Assembly (NCBI RefSeq): GCF_900090235.1
Contig: NZ_LT607750.1
Span: 4,269,001-4,333,000 of the forward strand
Source: Micromonospora echinaurantiaca
GTDB lineage: Bacteria; Actinomycetota; Actinomycetes; Mycobacteriales; Micromonosporaceae
DNA length: 64,000 nucleotides
Direction: 5' to 3'
Below the pieces are notes generated by a model, which saw only the letters and a list, made by a program, of their open reading frames with translations, searched no databases and was not told the origin of the DNA. Numbering within the stretch: the stretch's first letter is position 1; every line of letters begins with the position of its first letter. Below, piece after piece: positions 8,349-17,523 of this stretch. The position numbers and the translations under genes are program-made.

Positions 8349-9260
8349 TCAGCCGGTCGCGGCGGCGCGGACCGTCTGGTCGCCGACGGGCGCGACGCCG
8401 AGCAGCCCGGCCAGCCGGGCGGCGTCCCGCTGCGCCTGGTCACCGCAGCAGTTGTTGAACAGCACGTGCAGCTCGTCGCTCTGTCCGGCCAGCTCGACCA
8501 GCAGCTCGGCCCACCGGCGCAGCTCCTGCGCGCCGTAGGCGTAGCGGAACTTCTCCTGCTTGTCGCCGTCCACCCAGTCGCCGCTGTGGCCGTGGAACCG
8601 GACGAGCGCGAGACCGGCGGTGGCGTACAGGATCGGCGGGACCGACGACGGATGGCCCTGCGGCATGTCGACGCAGGCGAAGGTGAGGCCGCGCTTCCGC
8701 AGGAAGGTCAGGGTCTCCGCCGCGGCCGGACCGTCGAACCAGGACCCGTGGCGCAGCTCCACGGCCACCCGCCACGGCCGGCACCGCTCGGCCAGGTCGG
8801 CGACCCGCCGCCGGGCGGCCTCGCCGCGGGCGAACCACGGCGGGAACTGCAACAGCACCGCGCCGAGCCGGTCGGCCGCCGCGAGCGGCTCCAGCGCCGC
8901 GTGGAACCGGGCCCACAGCTCGTCGTACGCCGCCGGCGGCAGGTCGCGGCGACGGATCCGGGCCGGTCCACCGGTCGGGCGCAGGTCCCGTGGCAGCGCG
9001 GCGACCGGGGTGGGGTGGCCGGTGAAGAGGCTGAACGCCTTGACGTCGAAGGTGAACCCGTCGGGCGTGGCGGCCACCCAGCCCTGGGTCGTCTCCGGGA
9101 CGGGCACCGCGTAGTACGAGGTGTCCACCTCGACCAGCGGGAACCGGCCGGCGTACCAGCCGAGCCGGCCGGCCGGGGTGTTCGCGGACCGGGGATACCA
9201 GCCCGAGCGGAGCAGCATCCGGTCGGCCCAGCCCGACGTACCCACCTTAATCACACCCAT
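8349..9260 (-). CDS. DUF72 (YecE-like) TIM-barrel protein
   Basis: A 303-residue DUF72 family protein. It begins with the hallmark KVGTSGW, then WYP and EVDTSYYA, and later carries ELRHGSW (conserved RH near the barrel mouth), RFHGHSG and FNNCCGDQA. DUF72 proteins are TIM barrels of unproven function, thought to bind phosphorylated ligands or metal. The start is placed at ATG 9260 because the family begins directly at KVGTSGW; an upstream ATG at 9377 would add 39 unconserved residues and run into the divergent gene at 9380. Confidence 0.85.
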   Translation of the reverse strand: MGVIKVGTSGWADRMLLRSGWYPRSANTPAGRLGWYAGRFPLVEVDTSYYAVPVPETTQGWVAATPDGFTFDVKAFSLFTGHPTPVAALPRDLRPTGGPARIRRRDLPPAAYDELWARFHAALEPLAAADRLGAVLLQFPPWFARGEAARRRVADLAERCRPWRVAVELRHGSWFDGPAAAETLTFLRKRGLTFACVDMPQGHPSSVPPILYATAGLALVRFHGHSGDWVDGDKQEKFRYAYGAQELRRWAELLVELAGQSDELHVLFNNCCGDQAQRDAARLAGLLGVAPVGDQTVRAAATG

Positions 9261-9379
9261 GTAGTTCAGTGCACCGCCGATCGGGCGGATCGGCAACCGG
9301 AGGCGCGGGCGGGACGAACCCGTCGGTGGTGCGGCATATCCTGGCCCTCGCCACGACGTCGGGTTGAAGGGTGACATCG

Positions 9380-9886
9380 ATGACCATCTCGGAGCAGGTG
9401 ACCACCGGCGAGCGGACCGATCTGCTGCAGACGCTGCGCCGGCACCGCGGGTTCCTCCGGCAGACCGTCGACGGGCTCACCGACGAGCAGGCGGCCCAGC
9501 GCACCACGGTCAGCGAGCTCTGCCTCGGCGGGCTGATCAAGCACGTGGCGGGCACCGAGCACCGGTGGATGCTCTTCGCGGTCGGCGGCGCCGAGGCGAT
9601 GGAGAGCGAGCCGGTGGACTGGGCCGGCCAGTTCCGGATGACCGAGGCCGACACGCTGGCCGCCCTGCTCGACGACTACGCGCGGGTCGCCGACCGGACG
9701 GACGAGCTGGTCCTGACGCTCGACCTGGACGCCGCCCACCCGCTGCCGCAGGCGCCGTGGTTCGAGCCGGGGGTGAGCTGGTCGGTGCGCCGGGTCCTGC
9801 TGCACCTGATCGCCGAGACGGCCCAGCACGCCGGGCACGCCGACATCCTCCGCGAGGCGGTCGACGGCGCGAAGACCATGGGCTGA
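9380..9886 (+). CDS. DinB-fold protein (DUF664, mycothiol-transferase type)
   Basis: A 168-residue four-helix DinB/DUF664 protein. The metal-binding His set is visible: LIKHVAGTEHRWM (His near 53 and 58) and the C-terminal ETAQHAGHADILRE. In actinobacteria such proteins include zinc-dependent mycothiol (or other thiol) transferases acting on xenobiotics. GAAGGG at 9366-9371 sits 8 nt before ATG 9380, which favours this start over GTG 9371. It is divergent from the DUF72 gene. The 290 nt after it (9887-10176) show no convincing gene; they hold a perfect 7-bp hairpin (CCACCGG-AG-CCGGTGG, 10145-10160) just before the next start. Confidence 0.82.
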   Translation: MTISEQVTTGERTDLLQTLRRHRGFLRQTVDGLTDEQAAQRTTVSELCLGGLIKHVAGTEHRWMLFAVGGAEAMESEPVDWAGQFRMTEADTLAALLDDYARVADRTDELVLTLDLDAAHPLPQAPWFEPGVSWSVRRVLLHLIAETAQHAGHADILREAVDGAKTMG

Positions 9887-10176
9887 CCCGCTGATGCCCG
9901 GTGCCCGGGTCGGTCGCCGCCGCAGCGAGGCCCCGGCCATTCCCGCGGCCCGGCCGCTCCCGCGCGCTCCGGCCAGTCCGCGGCGGCCCAGCCATCTTCG
10001 CGGTGCTCCGGCCGCGGCGGTCCGGCCGCCGCCGGCCCTGGCTCCGGCGACGCCGGTCGCGCCACCGGTCGGGTCGGGCTGATCGCCGGTCGACCCGCGG
10101 CGTGGACCGCGCTTGTCCCACGTCACACCGGCTTCGATGTGACACCACCGGAGCCGGTGGCGCTGAGGGACACGAG

Positions 10177-10959
10177 ATGAACGCACACCGGATGGACCAG
10201 GAGACCGTCGAGCGGTTGCTCGACGGTCCGGTCGTCGACCCGCAGGACGCCCACCGGCCGTTGGTCCTGCTGCTGACCGCGGTCCGCGCCACGGCGCGCG
10301 ACGGTGAACTGGCCGGGGAGGGCGCGGCGGTGCACGCGTACCGGCGGGCGCTGGCCGGGGCGCCGCTCGACCTGCCGGCCGGGCCGCGGCAGCGCTTCAC
10401 CCTCACCGCGTTCGGCGTCCGGGCCCTGGTGGCCGGCATCACCCTCGCCGCCACCGGAGGGGTGGCGTTCGCGGCCGCGAACGGAAGCCTGCCGAACCCG
10501 TTGCGCGCGCCCGCGCCGGCCAGTGCGCCACCGTCGGCGCCGTCGCCGCCGTCCACCTCCCCCGGCCAACCGGCGGGCCCGTCGGCGTCGCCGTCCGGTG
10601 CGGGCGACCACGGCACCACGCCGACCGCCTCGCTGACCGGCCTGTGCCGGGCCTACCGCGAGGTGACCGACAACCCGGGCCGCGCGTTGGAGAACCCCGC
10701 CTTCGCCCCCCTTGTCGACGCCGCCGGCGGCAGGAACCGCGTGGACGACTACTGCGACCGAGCGTTGGGCGACCCCCCGGACCGGTCGAAGTCGCCCGGC
10801 GCCCCGACCGACCGGCCGGACGGTGGACCGGGTACCCGGGCGACCGACCGTCCGACGCCCGCGGCCTCCCCGGACGAGCGGCCCACCGTGACCGGTGGCG
10901 ACCGCGTCCCCTCCACCGGCCCGGATCGCAGCCGCCAGCCCCGACACACCGCGAGCTGA
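10177..10959 (+). CDS. Single-pass membrane protein with long Pro/Ser/Thr tail
   Basis: A 260-residue protein. Residues 1-85 are a soluble helical segment (MDQETVERLLDGP...). One transmembrane helix follows at about 86-106 (ALVAGITLAATGGVAFAA). The outside part has a long Pro/Ser/Ala linker and a small Cys-containing domain (LTGLCRAYREV ... VDDYCDRAL), then a disordered Pro/Asp/Arg tail. The layout resembles actinobacterial anti-sigma-factor-like or sensor proteins, but no sigma gene is adjacent and no zinc motif is visible. Start ATG 10177 follows GAGGGACACGAG. Confidence 0.7.
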   Translation: MNAHRMDQETVERLLDGPVVDPQDAHRPLVLLLTAVRATARDGELAGEGAAVHAYRRALAGAPLDLPAGPRQRFTLTAFGVRALVAGITLAATGGVAFAAANGSLPNPLRAPAPASAPPSAPSPPSTSPGQPAGPSASPSGAGDHGTTPTASLTGLCRAYREVTDNPGRALENPAFAPLVDAAGGRNRVDDYCDRALGDPPDRSKSPGAPTDRPDGGPGTRATDRPTPAASPDERPTVTGGDRVPSTGPDRSRQPRHTAS

Positions 10960-10972
10960 CCGGTCGCCCGCC

Positions 10973-11006
10973 GGTGATCCACGTCTGCTGGTGATCGACG
11001 TCTGCT
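10973..11006. repeat. 17-bp tandem direct repeat
   Basis: Two adjacent copies of GGTGATCnACGTCTGCT (10973-10989 and 10990-11006) differ at one base. They lie between the stop of the previous gene and the Pr6Pr gene start at 11037, so they could be a regulator site or replication slippage. Confidence 0.6.
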
Positions 11007-11036
11007 GGCCGGGAGGCGGGCTGATAGCGTGCGCCG

Positions 11037-11753
11037 ATGACTCTGCGGCGTCGGGGCGTGGCGGTGGTTCTCCGGCTGACGATCGTGATCAGCGTGCTGG
11101 CCGGGATCGTGCTCACCGCGCTCGGGCCGGCCACCGTCACCGGCCTGCTGCCGTACTTCACCATCCAGAGCAACGTCGCGGTCGGCCTCCTCGCCGGGTG
11201 TGCCGCGCTGCTCGCCTGGCGCGACCGGCCCGGCCCGCCGCCCGCGGTCAAGGGCGCGGTCACCCTCTACATCACCATCACCGGAGTGGTGTACCACCTG
11301 CTGCTGGCGAACCCGGCCAGCCCGTTCGCCATGGCGCAACCCGACCGCGCCCCCGGTGAGGCGCTGGGCAACCAGTTGCTGCACACGGTCGTGCCGCTGC
11401 TGGCGCTGGCCGACTGGGCGCTGCTCGACCGGCGGGGGCGGCTCCGCCTCCGGCACCCGCTGTACTGGCTGGCCTTCCCCCTCGGCTATCTCGGGTTCGC
11501 GCTGCTGCGCGGCTTGGTCGTGCACCGCTACCCGTACCCGTTCCTGGACGCGGCGACGTCGGGCTACCCGGGGGTGGCGGTGAACGCGGTCGGCTTCGCC
11601 GTCGCGTTCTGGCTGCTCGGCCTCCTCCTCGTCGGCGTCGACCGGGGGCTGGCCCGGCGGGCCACCCCGCCCCCGTCGCCGACGACGGCTGAAGCGCCGG
11701 CGGCGCCGGCGGCGGACGACCCGGTCACCGCAGCCGGGCCCCGGACCTCCTGA
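11037..11753 (+). CDS. Pr6Pr family integral membrane protein
   Basis: A 238-residue polytopic membrane protein with about six helices. Family features are visible: FTIQSNVAVGL in the second helix region, GVVYHLLL, the conserved HTVVPLLALADWAL segment with a His in the membrane, and YPFLD after the fifth helix. Pr6Pr proteins are related to the FAR-17a/AIG1 hydrolase-like membrane family, so a lipid-related role is possible but unproven. Its 3' end overlaps the convergent debranching-enzyme gene by 29 nt. Confidence 0.85.
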   Translation: MTLRRRGVAVVLRLTIVISVLAGIVLTALGPATVTGLLPYFTIQSNVAVGLLAGCAALLAWRDRPGPPPAVKGAVTLYITITGVVYHLLLANPASPFAMAQPDRAPGEALGNQLLHTVVPLLALADWALLDRRGRLRLRHPLYWLAFPLGYLGFALLRGLVVHRYPYPFLDAATSGYPGVAVNAVGFAVAFWLLGLLLVGVDRGLARRATPPPSPTTAEAPAAPAADDPVTAAGPRTS

Positions 11754-13782
11754 CCCGGTCCCGGGCGTACGCGTCGGCGTGGCCCCAGCGGCCCGGGACG
11801 TCCAACAGCTCGATCCGTCCGAACCCCTTCGGCAGCGCGGGGTTGACCAGCATGTTCTCCCCGCACGGGCACAGACCGAGCATCGTGGTGAGCAGCAGCA
11901 GCACCGCCCCTGAGGACCAGGACTGGGGCCGGCCGGCGCTCGGCAACTGCACCGGATACATCGTGAGGCTGCGCGGGTAGCCGGCGATCACCTCGGGCAC
12001 CGCACCGCCGAGGGTGTGCGCCATGTCCATGATCCCGGCGGCGATCCGGGCCGCCTGCTCGTCGTAGCCGTAGCGGCGCAGGCCGGCGGCGATCAGCGAG
12101 TTGTCCGACGGCCAGACCGCGCCGACGTGCGAGCCGACCGGGTTGTACGGGCGCTGCCCGGCGGCCAGGGTGCGGATCCCCCAGCCGCTGAACATCGCCG
12201 GGCCGAGCAGGTGCTCGGCCACCGCGCCGGCCCGCGCCTCGTCGACGATCCCGCTCCACAGCAGGTGCCCGATGTTGGACGACAGCACGTCGACCGACTC
12301 GCCGGCCGGCCCCAGCGCCAACGCGTAGTATCCCCGGTCCGGCAGCCAGAAGTCCCGGTTGAACCGCTCCTTGAGCTCCGCCGCCTCGCGCTCCAGCCGG
12401 TCGGCGTACCCCGGGTCGTCCCAGAACTCGCGGGCCAGTCGCGCGCCGCGCAGCTTGGCGTCGTAGGCGTAGCCCTGCAGCTCACAGGTCGCCCGCGGGA
12501 AGGCGGGCTGGCGGCAGTCCCGGTCCACGATCGCGTCGGCGGAGTCCTTCCAGGTCTGGTTGACCGTGCCGGTACGCGGGTTGCGGGTCTGGTACCGCAG
12601 GTAGCCGTCGCCGGTGAGATCGCCGTACTCGTCGATCCAGTCCAGCGCCATCCGCGCCGGGTGCCGCAGCTGCCGCACCAGCTCGCCGTCGCCCGACCAG
12701 CGCTCGTACTCGTCGAGCAGGACGACGAAGAGCGGCGTGGTGTCGGCCGCGCCGTAGTAGAGCGCGGTCGGCCGGTCACCGAAGGCGGCGGTCTCGCCGT
12801 AGCGCAGCTCGGTCAGGATCTTGCCCGGTTCCTCGTCGTGCTCGTCGTCGAGCTGCCCGCCCTGCAGCAGTGCGAGCAGGCGCAGCGTCGCCGGGGTCAG
12901 CTCCGGCACGAACGCCAGGGTCTGCAGGCAGGTGATGAGGCTGTCCCGGCCGTAGAGCGACATCGCCCAGGGCAGGCCACCCACCGGGACCCGGTCGACG
13001 GACGACAGCGGCTCGTAGCGCAGCGCGGCCAGGTCGGTGAGGCAGCGCCGGTACAGCCCGGACAGGCCGTCGTGCTCGGCGGTCAGCTGCGGCGCCCGGT
13101 CCAGCCAGGCCTGCAGGTCCTCGCGCATGCCGCGGCGGATGTGCTGCCGGTGGGTGGTCAGGTCGGCGCGCATGTCCCGCCCGGCCTCGCCCTTGAAGGT
13201 CATCGCGATGTGCAGGTCGGTGGCCCACTGCCCGTTCGGCTCCACCCGGATCCGGAACGTCATCCCGCCCCGGTCGACGTCCACCGGGGCGGTGCTGGAG
13301 ACGACCGTCTCCCGACCGAACCGACCGCGGTTGTACCGCAGCCGCAGCTGCCCCCGCTCGGGGTCGGTGGTGACCGCCACCTCGCGGTGCCGCGGCTGGC
13401 CGAGCTCGGCGATGTCCGCGAAGTCGGCCCCGATCTCCATCCGTACGGTGAGGTCGGCCGGCTCGGCGGCGTGGTTGAGCACAATGAGCCGCTCGTTGAA
13501 GCTGTCGTCCAGCGAACGGTGCCGGATCACCGAGACGTCGGCGTCGACGTAGTGGCTGGCCGCGCCGGGCACCAGGACGAACCGGGTCTCGAAGTACGTC
13601 AGGTCGTCGCGGGAGAGGGCGTCGAGCCGCTCGCCGCCCACGGTGAGCACCCAGCGGGACAGGAACCGCGTGTCGAACGAGAAGAGCCCGACCGGTGAGT
13701 GCGGGTCGACCTCGATGTCGCCCTGGGCGTCGCCGATGGCGAAGGCGTTGCCGGAGATGACGTGCAGCCGTTCCTGCCTCAT
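11725..13782 (-). CDS. Glycogen debranching-like amylo-alpha-1,6-glucosidase
   Basis: A 685-residue protein with an N-terminal GDE_N-type beta domain (about 10-210, starting VISGNAFAIGDAQGDIEV and SFDTRFLSRW) and a C-terminal six-hairpin (alpha/alpha)6 glycosidase domain (about 250-670). In the latter YGRDSLIT, WKDSADAI and the late GAVWPSDNSLIAAGL are typical of this group; acidic residues there are likely catalytic. No signal peptide, so it acts on intracellular glucan or a related glycoside. ATG 13782 overlaps the SCP2 gene upstream by 4 nt (ATGA), indicating one operon. Confidence 0.85.
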   Translation of the reverse strand: MRQERLHVISGNAFAIGDAQGDIEVDPHSPVGLFSFDTRFLSRWVLTVGGERLDALSRDDLTYFETRFVLVPGAASHYVDADVSVIRHRSLDDSFNERLIVLNHAAEPADLTVRMEIGADFADIAELGQPRHREVAVTTDPERGQLRLRYNRGRFGRETVVSSTAPVDVDRGGMTFRIRVEPNGQWATDLHIAMTFKGEAGRDMRADLTTHRQHIRRGMREDLQAWLDRAPQLTAEHDGLSGLYRRCLTDLAALRYEPLSSVDRVPVGGLPWAMSLYGRDSLITCLQTLAFVPELTPATLRLLALLQGGQLDDEHDEEPGKILTELRYGETAAFGDRPTALYYGAADTTPLFVVLLDEYERWSGDGELVRQLRHPARMALDWIDEYGDLTGDGYLRYQTRNPRTGTVNQTWKDSADAIVDRDCRQPAFPRATCELQGYAYDAKLRGARLAREFWDDPGYADRLEREAAELKERFNRDFWLPDRGYYALALGPAGESVDVLSSNIGHLLWSGIVDEARAGAVAEHLLGPAMFSGWGIRTLAAGQRPYNPVGSHVGAVWPSDNSLIAAGLRRYGYDEQAARIAAGIMDMAHTLGGAVPEVIAGYPRSLTMYPVQLPSAGRPQSWSSGAVLLLLTTMLGLCPCGENMLVNPALPKGFGRIELLDVPGRWGHADAYARDRVRRSGARLR

Positions 13783-14156
13783 CGGCGGTCACCCGCCGTC
13801 GAGGGCAGCTTCCGGGGGTGCCGGGCGTCTGGCGGCCCGGGGAAGACCCGCCGCAGCAGCACGAACAGCCGGATGTCGCCCTGCACGGTCACCTCGTTGC
13901 GCATCAGCGCCTCGGCCGGATGGAGCCGCCCGCGGGCGAGCTGGTCGAACACCTCGCGGTCGGCGCGGACCACCAGCTCGGCGTCGTCGGACGAACGGCT
14001 CACCCGGATCTGCTGGTCGGCGATGGCGAGGTACCAGTGTTCGGTCCGCCCGTCCTCCCGCATGTCCAACCGCACCGTGCCGGCGACGGCGTCGGGCAGG
14101 TCGGCCCGGCGACCGGGTTTCAGCCGCCGCAGGTACTCCACCGCGGACACGGTCAT
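13779..14156 (-). CDS. SCP2-like sterol/lipid-carrier domain protein
   Basis: A 125-residue single-domain protein of the SCP2 type, with a beta-strand core (TVRLDMREDGRTEHWYLAIADQQIRVSRSSDDAELVVRAD) followed by the helix and loop (FDQLARGRLHPAEALMRNEVTVQGDI) that forms the hydrophobic tunnel in this fold. It heads the two-gene operon with the debranching enzyme. Pairing of these two genes is frequent in actinomycetes but its meaning is unclear. Start ATG 14156; the preceding 180 nt up to the divergent alcohol dehydrogenase hold the shared promoter region. Confidence 0.8.
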   Translation of the reverse strand: MTVSAVEYLRRLKPGRRADLPDAVAGTVRLDMREDGRTEHWYLAIADQQIRVSRSSDDAELVVRADREVFDQLARGRLHPAEALMRNEVTVQGDIRLFVLLRRVFPGPPDARHPRKLPSTAGDRR

Positions 14157-14336
14157 CGGCTCCCTCCGTCGCGCCTCGCAGGCTCAGGGTCACCCGGACG
14201 AGGGTGACGGGCGTTCACCCGGATGGGGTGATTCCCGGTCGCGCCGCGCGCCGATCCGGTTCCGGCCGCTGTTTGCGTCGCCGGTCAGCGGGCAGACCCG
14301 CCGTGGACGGTGGAACGGACGGACGGGAGTCAGGTC

Positions 14337-15383
14337 ATGCGCGCACTGCGGTTGCCGGGCTGGAAGTCGGAACCGGAACTGATCGAGGTCGACGAACCCA
14401 CCCCGGGTCCGGGCCAGGTGGTCGTCAAGATCGGCGGGGCCGGCGCCTGCCACTCCGACCTGCACCTGATGCACGACTTCGAGCCCGGCGCGGTGCCCTG
14501 GAACCCGCCGTTCACCCTCGGCCACGAGAACGCCGGCTGGGTGCACGCCCTCGGCGCCGGGGTGACCGGGCTGGAGGTCGGCCAGCCGGTGGCCGTCTAC
14601 GGGCCGTGGGGCTGCGGCACCTGCGCCCGCTGCCGGGTCGGCGTCGACCCGTACTGCGAGAACACCGCCGCGGCGCCGGCGCCCGGTGGCGGTGGCGGGC
14701 TGGGCGCGGACGGCGGGATGGCCGACTACCAGTTGGTGCCGGACGCCCGACACCTCGTGCCGCTGCCCGACGGGCTGGACCCGGTGCGGGCGGCGCCGCT
14801 GACCGACGCCGGCCTCACCCCGTACCACGCGATCCGGCGGTCCTGGCCGAAGCTCGTGCCCGGCAGCACGGCGGTGGTGATCGGCGTCGGCGGGCTCGGG
14901 CACGTCGGCATCCAGATCCTCAAGGCGACCACCGCCGCCCGGGTGGTGGCCGTCGACACCCGGGACGCGGCCCTGCGGCTGGCCGAGGAGTGCGGCGCCG
15001 ACCTGGCCCTGACCTCCGGCGCAGGGACCGCCGACGAGATCCGGCGGTTCACCGGCGGCCGGGGCGCGGACGTGATCCTCGACTTCGTCGGCGCCGATGC
15101 CACCCTGGCGCTGGGCGTGGCCGCCGCGCGGACCGTCGGCGACCTCACCATCATCGGGATCGGCGGCGGCACCCTGCCGGTCGGCTTCTTCAGCGTGCCG
15201 TACGAGCTGAGCATCCAGACCACCTACTGGGGCAGCCGGCCGGAGCTGGTGGAGGTGCTCGACCTGGGCGCGCGGGGCCTGGTGCGGCCGAAGGAGACGA
15301 CCTACCCGCTGGAGGAGGCGGTCACGGCGTACCGGCAGATGCGGGACGGCACGCTGGACGGGCGAGCGGTCATCGTGCCCTGA
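14337..15383 (+). CDS. Zinc-dependent NAD(P) alcohol dehydrogenase (MDR family)
   Basis: A 348-residue medium-chain dehydrogenase. Catalytic zinc ligands are Cys near 40 (GACHSD) and GHEN near 64-67. The structural zinc loop CGTCARCRVGVDPYC provides four Cys near residues 93-108. The Rossmann dinucleotide motif is GVGGLGHVG near 183. It resembles the AdhP/Rhodococcus-type NAD-dependent alcohol dehydrogenases. The start is taken at ATG 14337 behind GGGAGTCAGGTC; an ATG at 14310 adds nine residues without family support. It is divergent from the SCP2 operon. Confidence 0.9.
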   Translation: MRALRLPGWKSEPELIEVDEPTPGPGQVVVKIGGAGACHSDLHLMHDFEPGAVPWNPPFTLGHENAGWVHALGAGVTGLEVGQPVAVYGPWGCGTCARCRVGVDPYCENTAAAPAPGGGGGLGADGGMADYQLVPDARHLVPLPDGLDPVRAAPLTDAGLTPYHAIRRSWPKLVPGSTAVVIGVGGLGHVGIQILKATTAARVVAVDTRDAALRLAEECGADLALTSGAGTADEIRRFTGGRGADVILDFVGADATLALGVAAARTVGDLTIIGIGGGTLPVGFFSVPYELSIQTTYWGSRPELVEVLDLGARGLVRPKETTYPLEEAVTAYRQMRDGTLDGRAVIVP

Positions 15384-15384
15384 G

Positions 15385-15903
15385 CTACGGCCGCCAGCCC
15401 CGCTCGATCAGCCCGCGCACGTAGGCGGCCTGGCCGAGGTGCTGCAGGTCGTCCTCGACCACGGAGACCAGCCGGACGCCGAGGGTCACCGGCGGGTCCC
15501 AGGACTCGTCGACCACCCGGTCCAGGTCGGGCGGACGTAGTCCGGCCAGGAACGTGCGGGTGCGCGCCGCCACCGCCTCGTGGTAGTCCACCAGCGCTCC
15601 CGCGCTCTCCGGACGCACCGCGGCGACCTGTTCCGGGGTGTGCGCGTAGCCCGTGTCGTCGGGATCCGGGCTGAGCCCGAAGCGCTCCGCCCAGTCGCCG
15701 GTGGCCCAGAGCTGCTTCACGCCGAACGCGTCGGACACGTGGTGGTCCTGGAGCCGGGTCAGGTGCCAGACCAGCCAGCCGACCGGGTTCGCGCCCGGCC
15801 CAGGCGGGTGCCGCAGCTGTTCCGGGGTGAGGCCGTCGACCGCTGCGCGGACGAGTGCGGGCAGCCGGTCGTACGTCTCGGTCAGCAGGTCGTTCACGTC
15901 CAT
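15385..15903 (-). CDS. DinB-fold protein (DUF664, mycothiol-transferase type)
   Basis: A 172-residue DinB-superfamily protein. Metal-site histidines are in WLVWHLTRLQDHHV (near residues 47-55) and in VEDDLQHLGQAAYVRGLIERGW at the C-terminus. This version keeps the R-x-L-Q-D-H pattern found in actinobacterial putative thiol transferases. It converges with the alcohol dehydrogenase; the two stops are 2 nt apart. It is only distantly similar to the DinB protein at 9380-9886. Confidence 0.82.
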   Translation of the reverse strand: MDVNDLLTETYDRLPALVRAAVDGLTPEQLRHPPGPGANPVGWLVWHLTRLQDHHVSDAFGVKQLWATGDWAERFGLSPDPDDTGYAHTPEQVAAVRPESAGALVDYHEAVAARTRTFLAGLRPPDLDRVVDESWDPPVTLGVRLVSVVEDDLQHLGQAAYVRGLIERGWRP

Positions 15904-15981
15904 CCGGCGCCTCCTGGTTGTGCGGACCTCTCCGGGTACCGCCGGGGGCCACCGTCAAACCCCGCCGCCTAAGGTGATCGC

Positions 15982-16497
15982 GTGGTCGCGGCGCTGGAGC
16001 TCTACCTGGACACCGACGCCACCCGGCGGATCCGGGTGCTCTGGGAGGCGCTGGAGTCCGAGGGCGTGCAGAGCATGCGCTCCCTGCTGGAGCAGCGCCA
16101 CCGGCCGCACGTCTCGCTCGCGGTGGCGCCGCGCTTCGACCCGGAACGGGTGGCCGCCGCGCTGGCCGGGACGGTGGTGGCCGCGCCGCTGCGGCTGTCC
16201 TTCCAGCACGCCGGCCAGTTCGTCGGCCGGGTGCTCTGGCTCGGGCCGACCCCCACCGCCGAACTGCTGGACCACCACCGGCGGGTGCACGACCAGCTCA
16301 CCGCGGCCGGGATCACGCTGGTCGAGCACTACCGGCCGGGCCGCTGGGTGCCGCACTGCACGCTCTCCATGCGGGTGCCGAACGTGCTGATGGCCGCGGC
16401 CGTCCGGCGGTGCCTGGAGGTGTTGCCGCTGGAGGCCACCGTGGTCGGCGCGGCCCTCACCGACCACGCCCGCGGCATCTCCCGGCCACTGCCCTGA
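15982..16497 (+). CDS. 2'-5' RNA ligase / cyclic phosphodiesterase family protein
   Basis: A 171-residue 2H-phosphoesterase-like protein with both family tetrapeptides: HVS (His43-Ser45, in RPHVSLAV) and HCT (His125-Thr127, in VPHCTLSM), spaced as expected for the two catalytic histidines. Such proteins hydrolyse 2',3'-cyclic phosphates or ligate RNA ends; the physiological substrate cannot be read. GTG 15982 is the only sensible start. The following 120 nt up to 16617 are noncoding. Confidence 0.83.
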   Translation: MVAALELYLDTDATRRIRVLWEALESEGVQSMRSLLEQRHRPHVSLAVAPRFDPERVAAALAGTVVAAPLRLSFQHAGQFVGRVLWLGPTPTAELLDHHRRVHDQLTAAGITLVEHYRPGRWVPHCTLSMRVPNVLMAAAVRRCLEVLPLEATVVGAALTDHARGISRPLP

Positions 16498-16617
16498 GTC
16501 GCTCACCTCGGGCGCTCCGGCCGCGCCGTCCCGGCGGACCGCTCCGCGCGGCGGCCTCCGCCGCCAGGGCCTGGGAACCGACAACCGGAGCGGCCACCGT
16601 CCGGGGCGGTCGGCGCC

Positions 16618-17523
16618 TCAGGCGGTGTCGGCCCGGCCGAGCCGCCAGTACCCCATGAACGCCACCGCGCGCCGGTCGAGCCCCCGCTCGCCGACCAGGT
16701 GCCGGCGCAGGGTACGGATGACCGCCGCCTCGCCGGCCAGCCAGGCGTAGAGCGGCACCGGAGCGGCCGGGGTGGGCACCTCCCAGAGGATGTCCCGGTC
16801 GACGTCCACGTCGGCGATCACCTGGTCGGCACCGGTGCCGGTGTCGTCGAGCAGTGCGCCCGCCGTCGCCGCGACGGCCGGGACGAGCCGGCTGCCGTGC
16901 GCGCCGTCGCCCCGGGGCAGCCACTCGACCTCGACCCCGGGCGGCGCGGCGACCGGCAGCGCGTCGGCCGGCTCGGGCACCTCCAGCAGCGCCCGCCCCC
17001 GGGTGTCGACCGGCAGCCGTTCCAGGATGGCGCAGATTGCCGGGGCGGCGGTCTCGTCGCCGGCCAGCAGCAGGTGGCTGGTCGACGGCGGGCGGAACTC
17101 CACCCCGCCGTGGTCGCCCGGGTAACCGGCGTCCGGGCCGAGGATGGCGATCTCGTCGCCGGGGCGGGCTCGGCGGGCCCACCGGGTGGCCGGGCCGCCG
17201 TCACCGTGCAGCACCAGGTCGACGTCCACCTCGCTGAGCAGCGGGCGGACGGCCCGGACGGTGTAGGTGCGGATCGGGTTGCGCCGCTCCTCCGGCAGCG
17301 CCCGCCACTGCGCGTACCAGTCCTCGCCGTCGGGCAGCCGCACGCCGTTCTCCCCGGCCAGCGGGAACGCCAGTTTGATCCGCTGGTCGTAGCCGTTGTC
17401 GGCGAAGCGGTCGAGGTCCGGGCCGGTGAAGGTGACCCGCAGGAACGACGGGCTGATCCGGCGTACCGCGCGGACCTCGACGGTGAAGACGCGCCACGGC
17501 GCGACGGGCAGGGCCTGGGTCAT
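16618..17523 (-). CDS. Siderophore-interacting protein (FAD/NAD(P)H ferric reductase)
   Basis: A 301-residue cytoplasmic flavoprotein of the SIP/ViuB family. The N-terminal FAD-binding barrel holds RTYTVRAVR (near 84-92) and HGDGGPATRWARRARPGDE. The C-terminal NAD(P)-binding half holds LLAGDETAAPAI and YAWLAGEAAVIRTLRRHL, both family hallmarks. It releases iron from ferric siderophores by reduction. An iron-box-like site and a -10 hexamer lie directly before the ATG, so it is probably repressed by iron through an IdeR/DmdR-type regulator. No siderophore synthesis or uptake genes are adjacent. Confidence 0.92.
   Translation of the reverse strand: MTQALPVAPWRVFTVEVRAVRRISPSFLRVTFTGPDLDRFADNGYDQRIKLAFPLAGENGVRLPDGEDWYAQWRALPEERRNPIRTYTVRAVRPLLSEVDVDLVLHGDGGPATRWARRARPGDEIAILGPDAGYPGDHGGVEFRPPSTSHLLLAGDETAAPAICAILERLPVDTRGRALLEVPEPADALPVAAPPGVEVEWLPRGDGAHGSRLVPAVAATAGALLDDTGTGADQVIADVDVDRDILWEVPTPAAPVPLYAWLAGEAAVIRTLRRHLVGERGLDRRAVAFMGYWRLGRADTA

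Noticed and set aside
9894..10082. A 62-codon rightward ORF after the DinB gene
   Set aside because: The product is almost only Ala, Pro, Arg and Gly, with no ribosome site; likely noncoding GC-rich sequence.
12016..13698. A 560-codon rightward open frame opposite the debranching enzyme
   Set aside because: No recognisable domain and skewed Val/Arg/Gly composition; the leftward frame encodes a recognised GDE-type enzyme.
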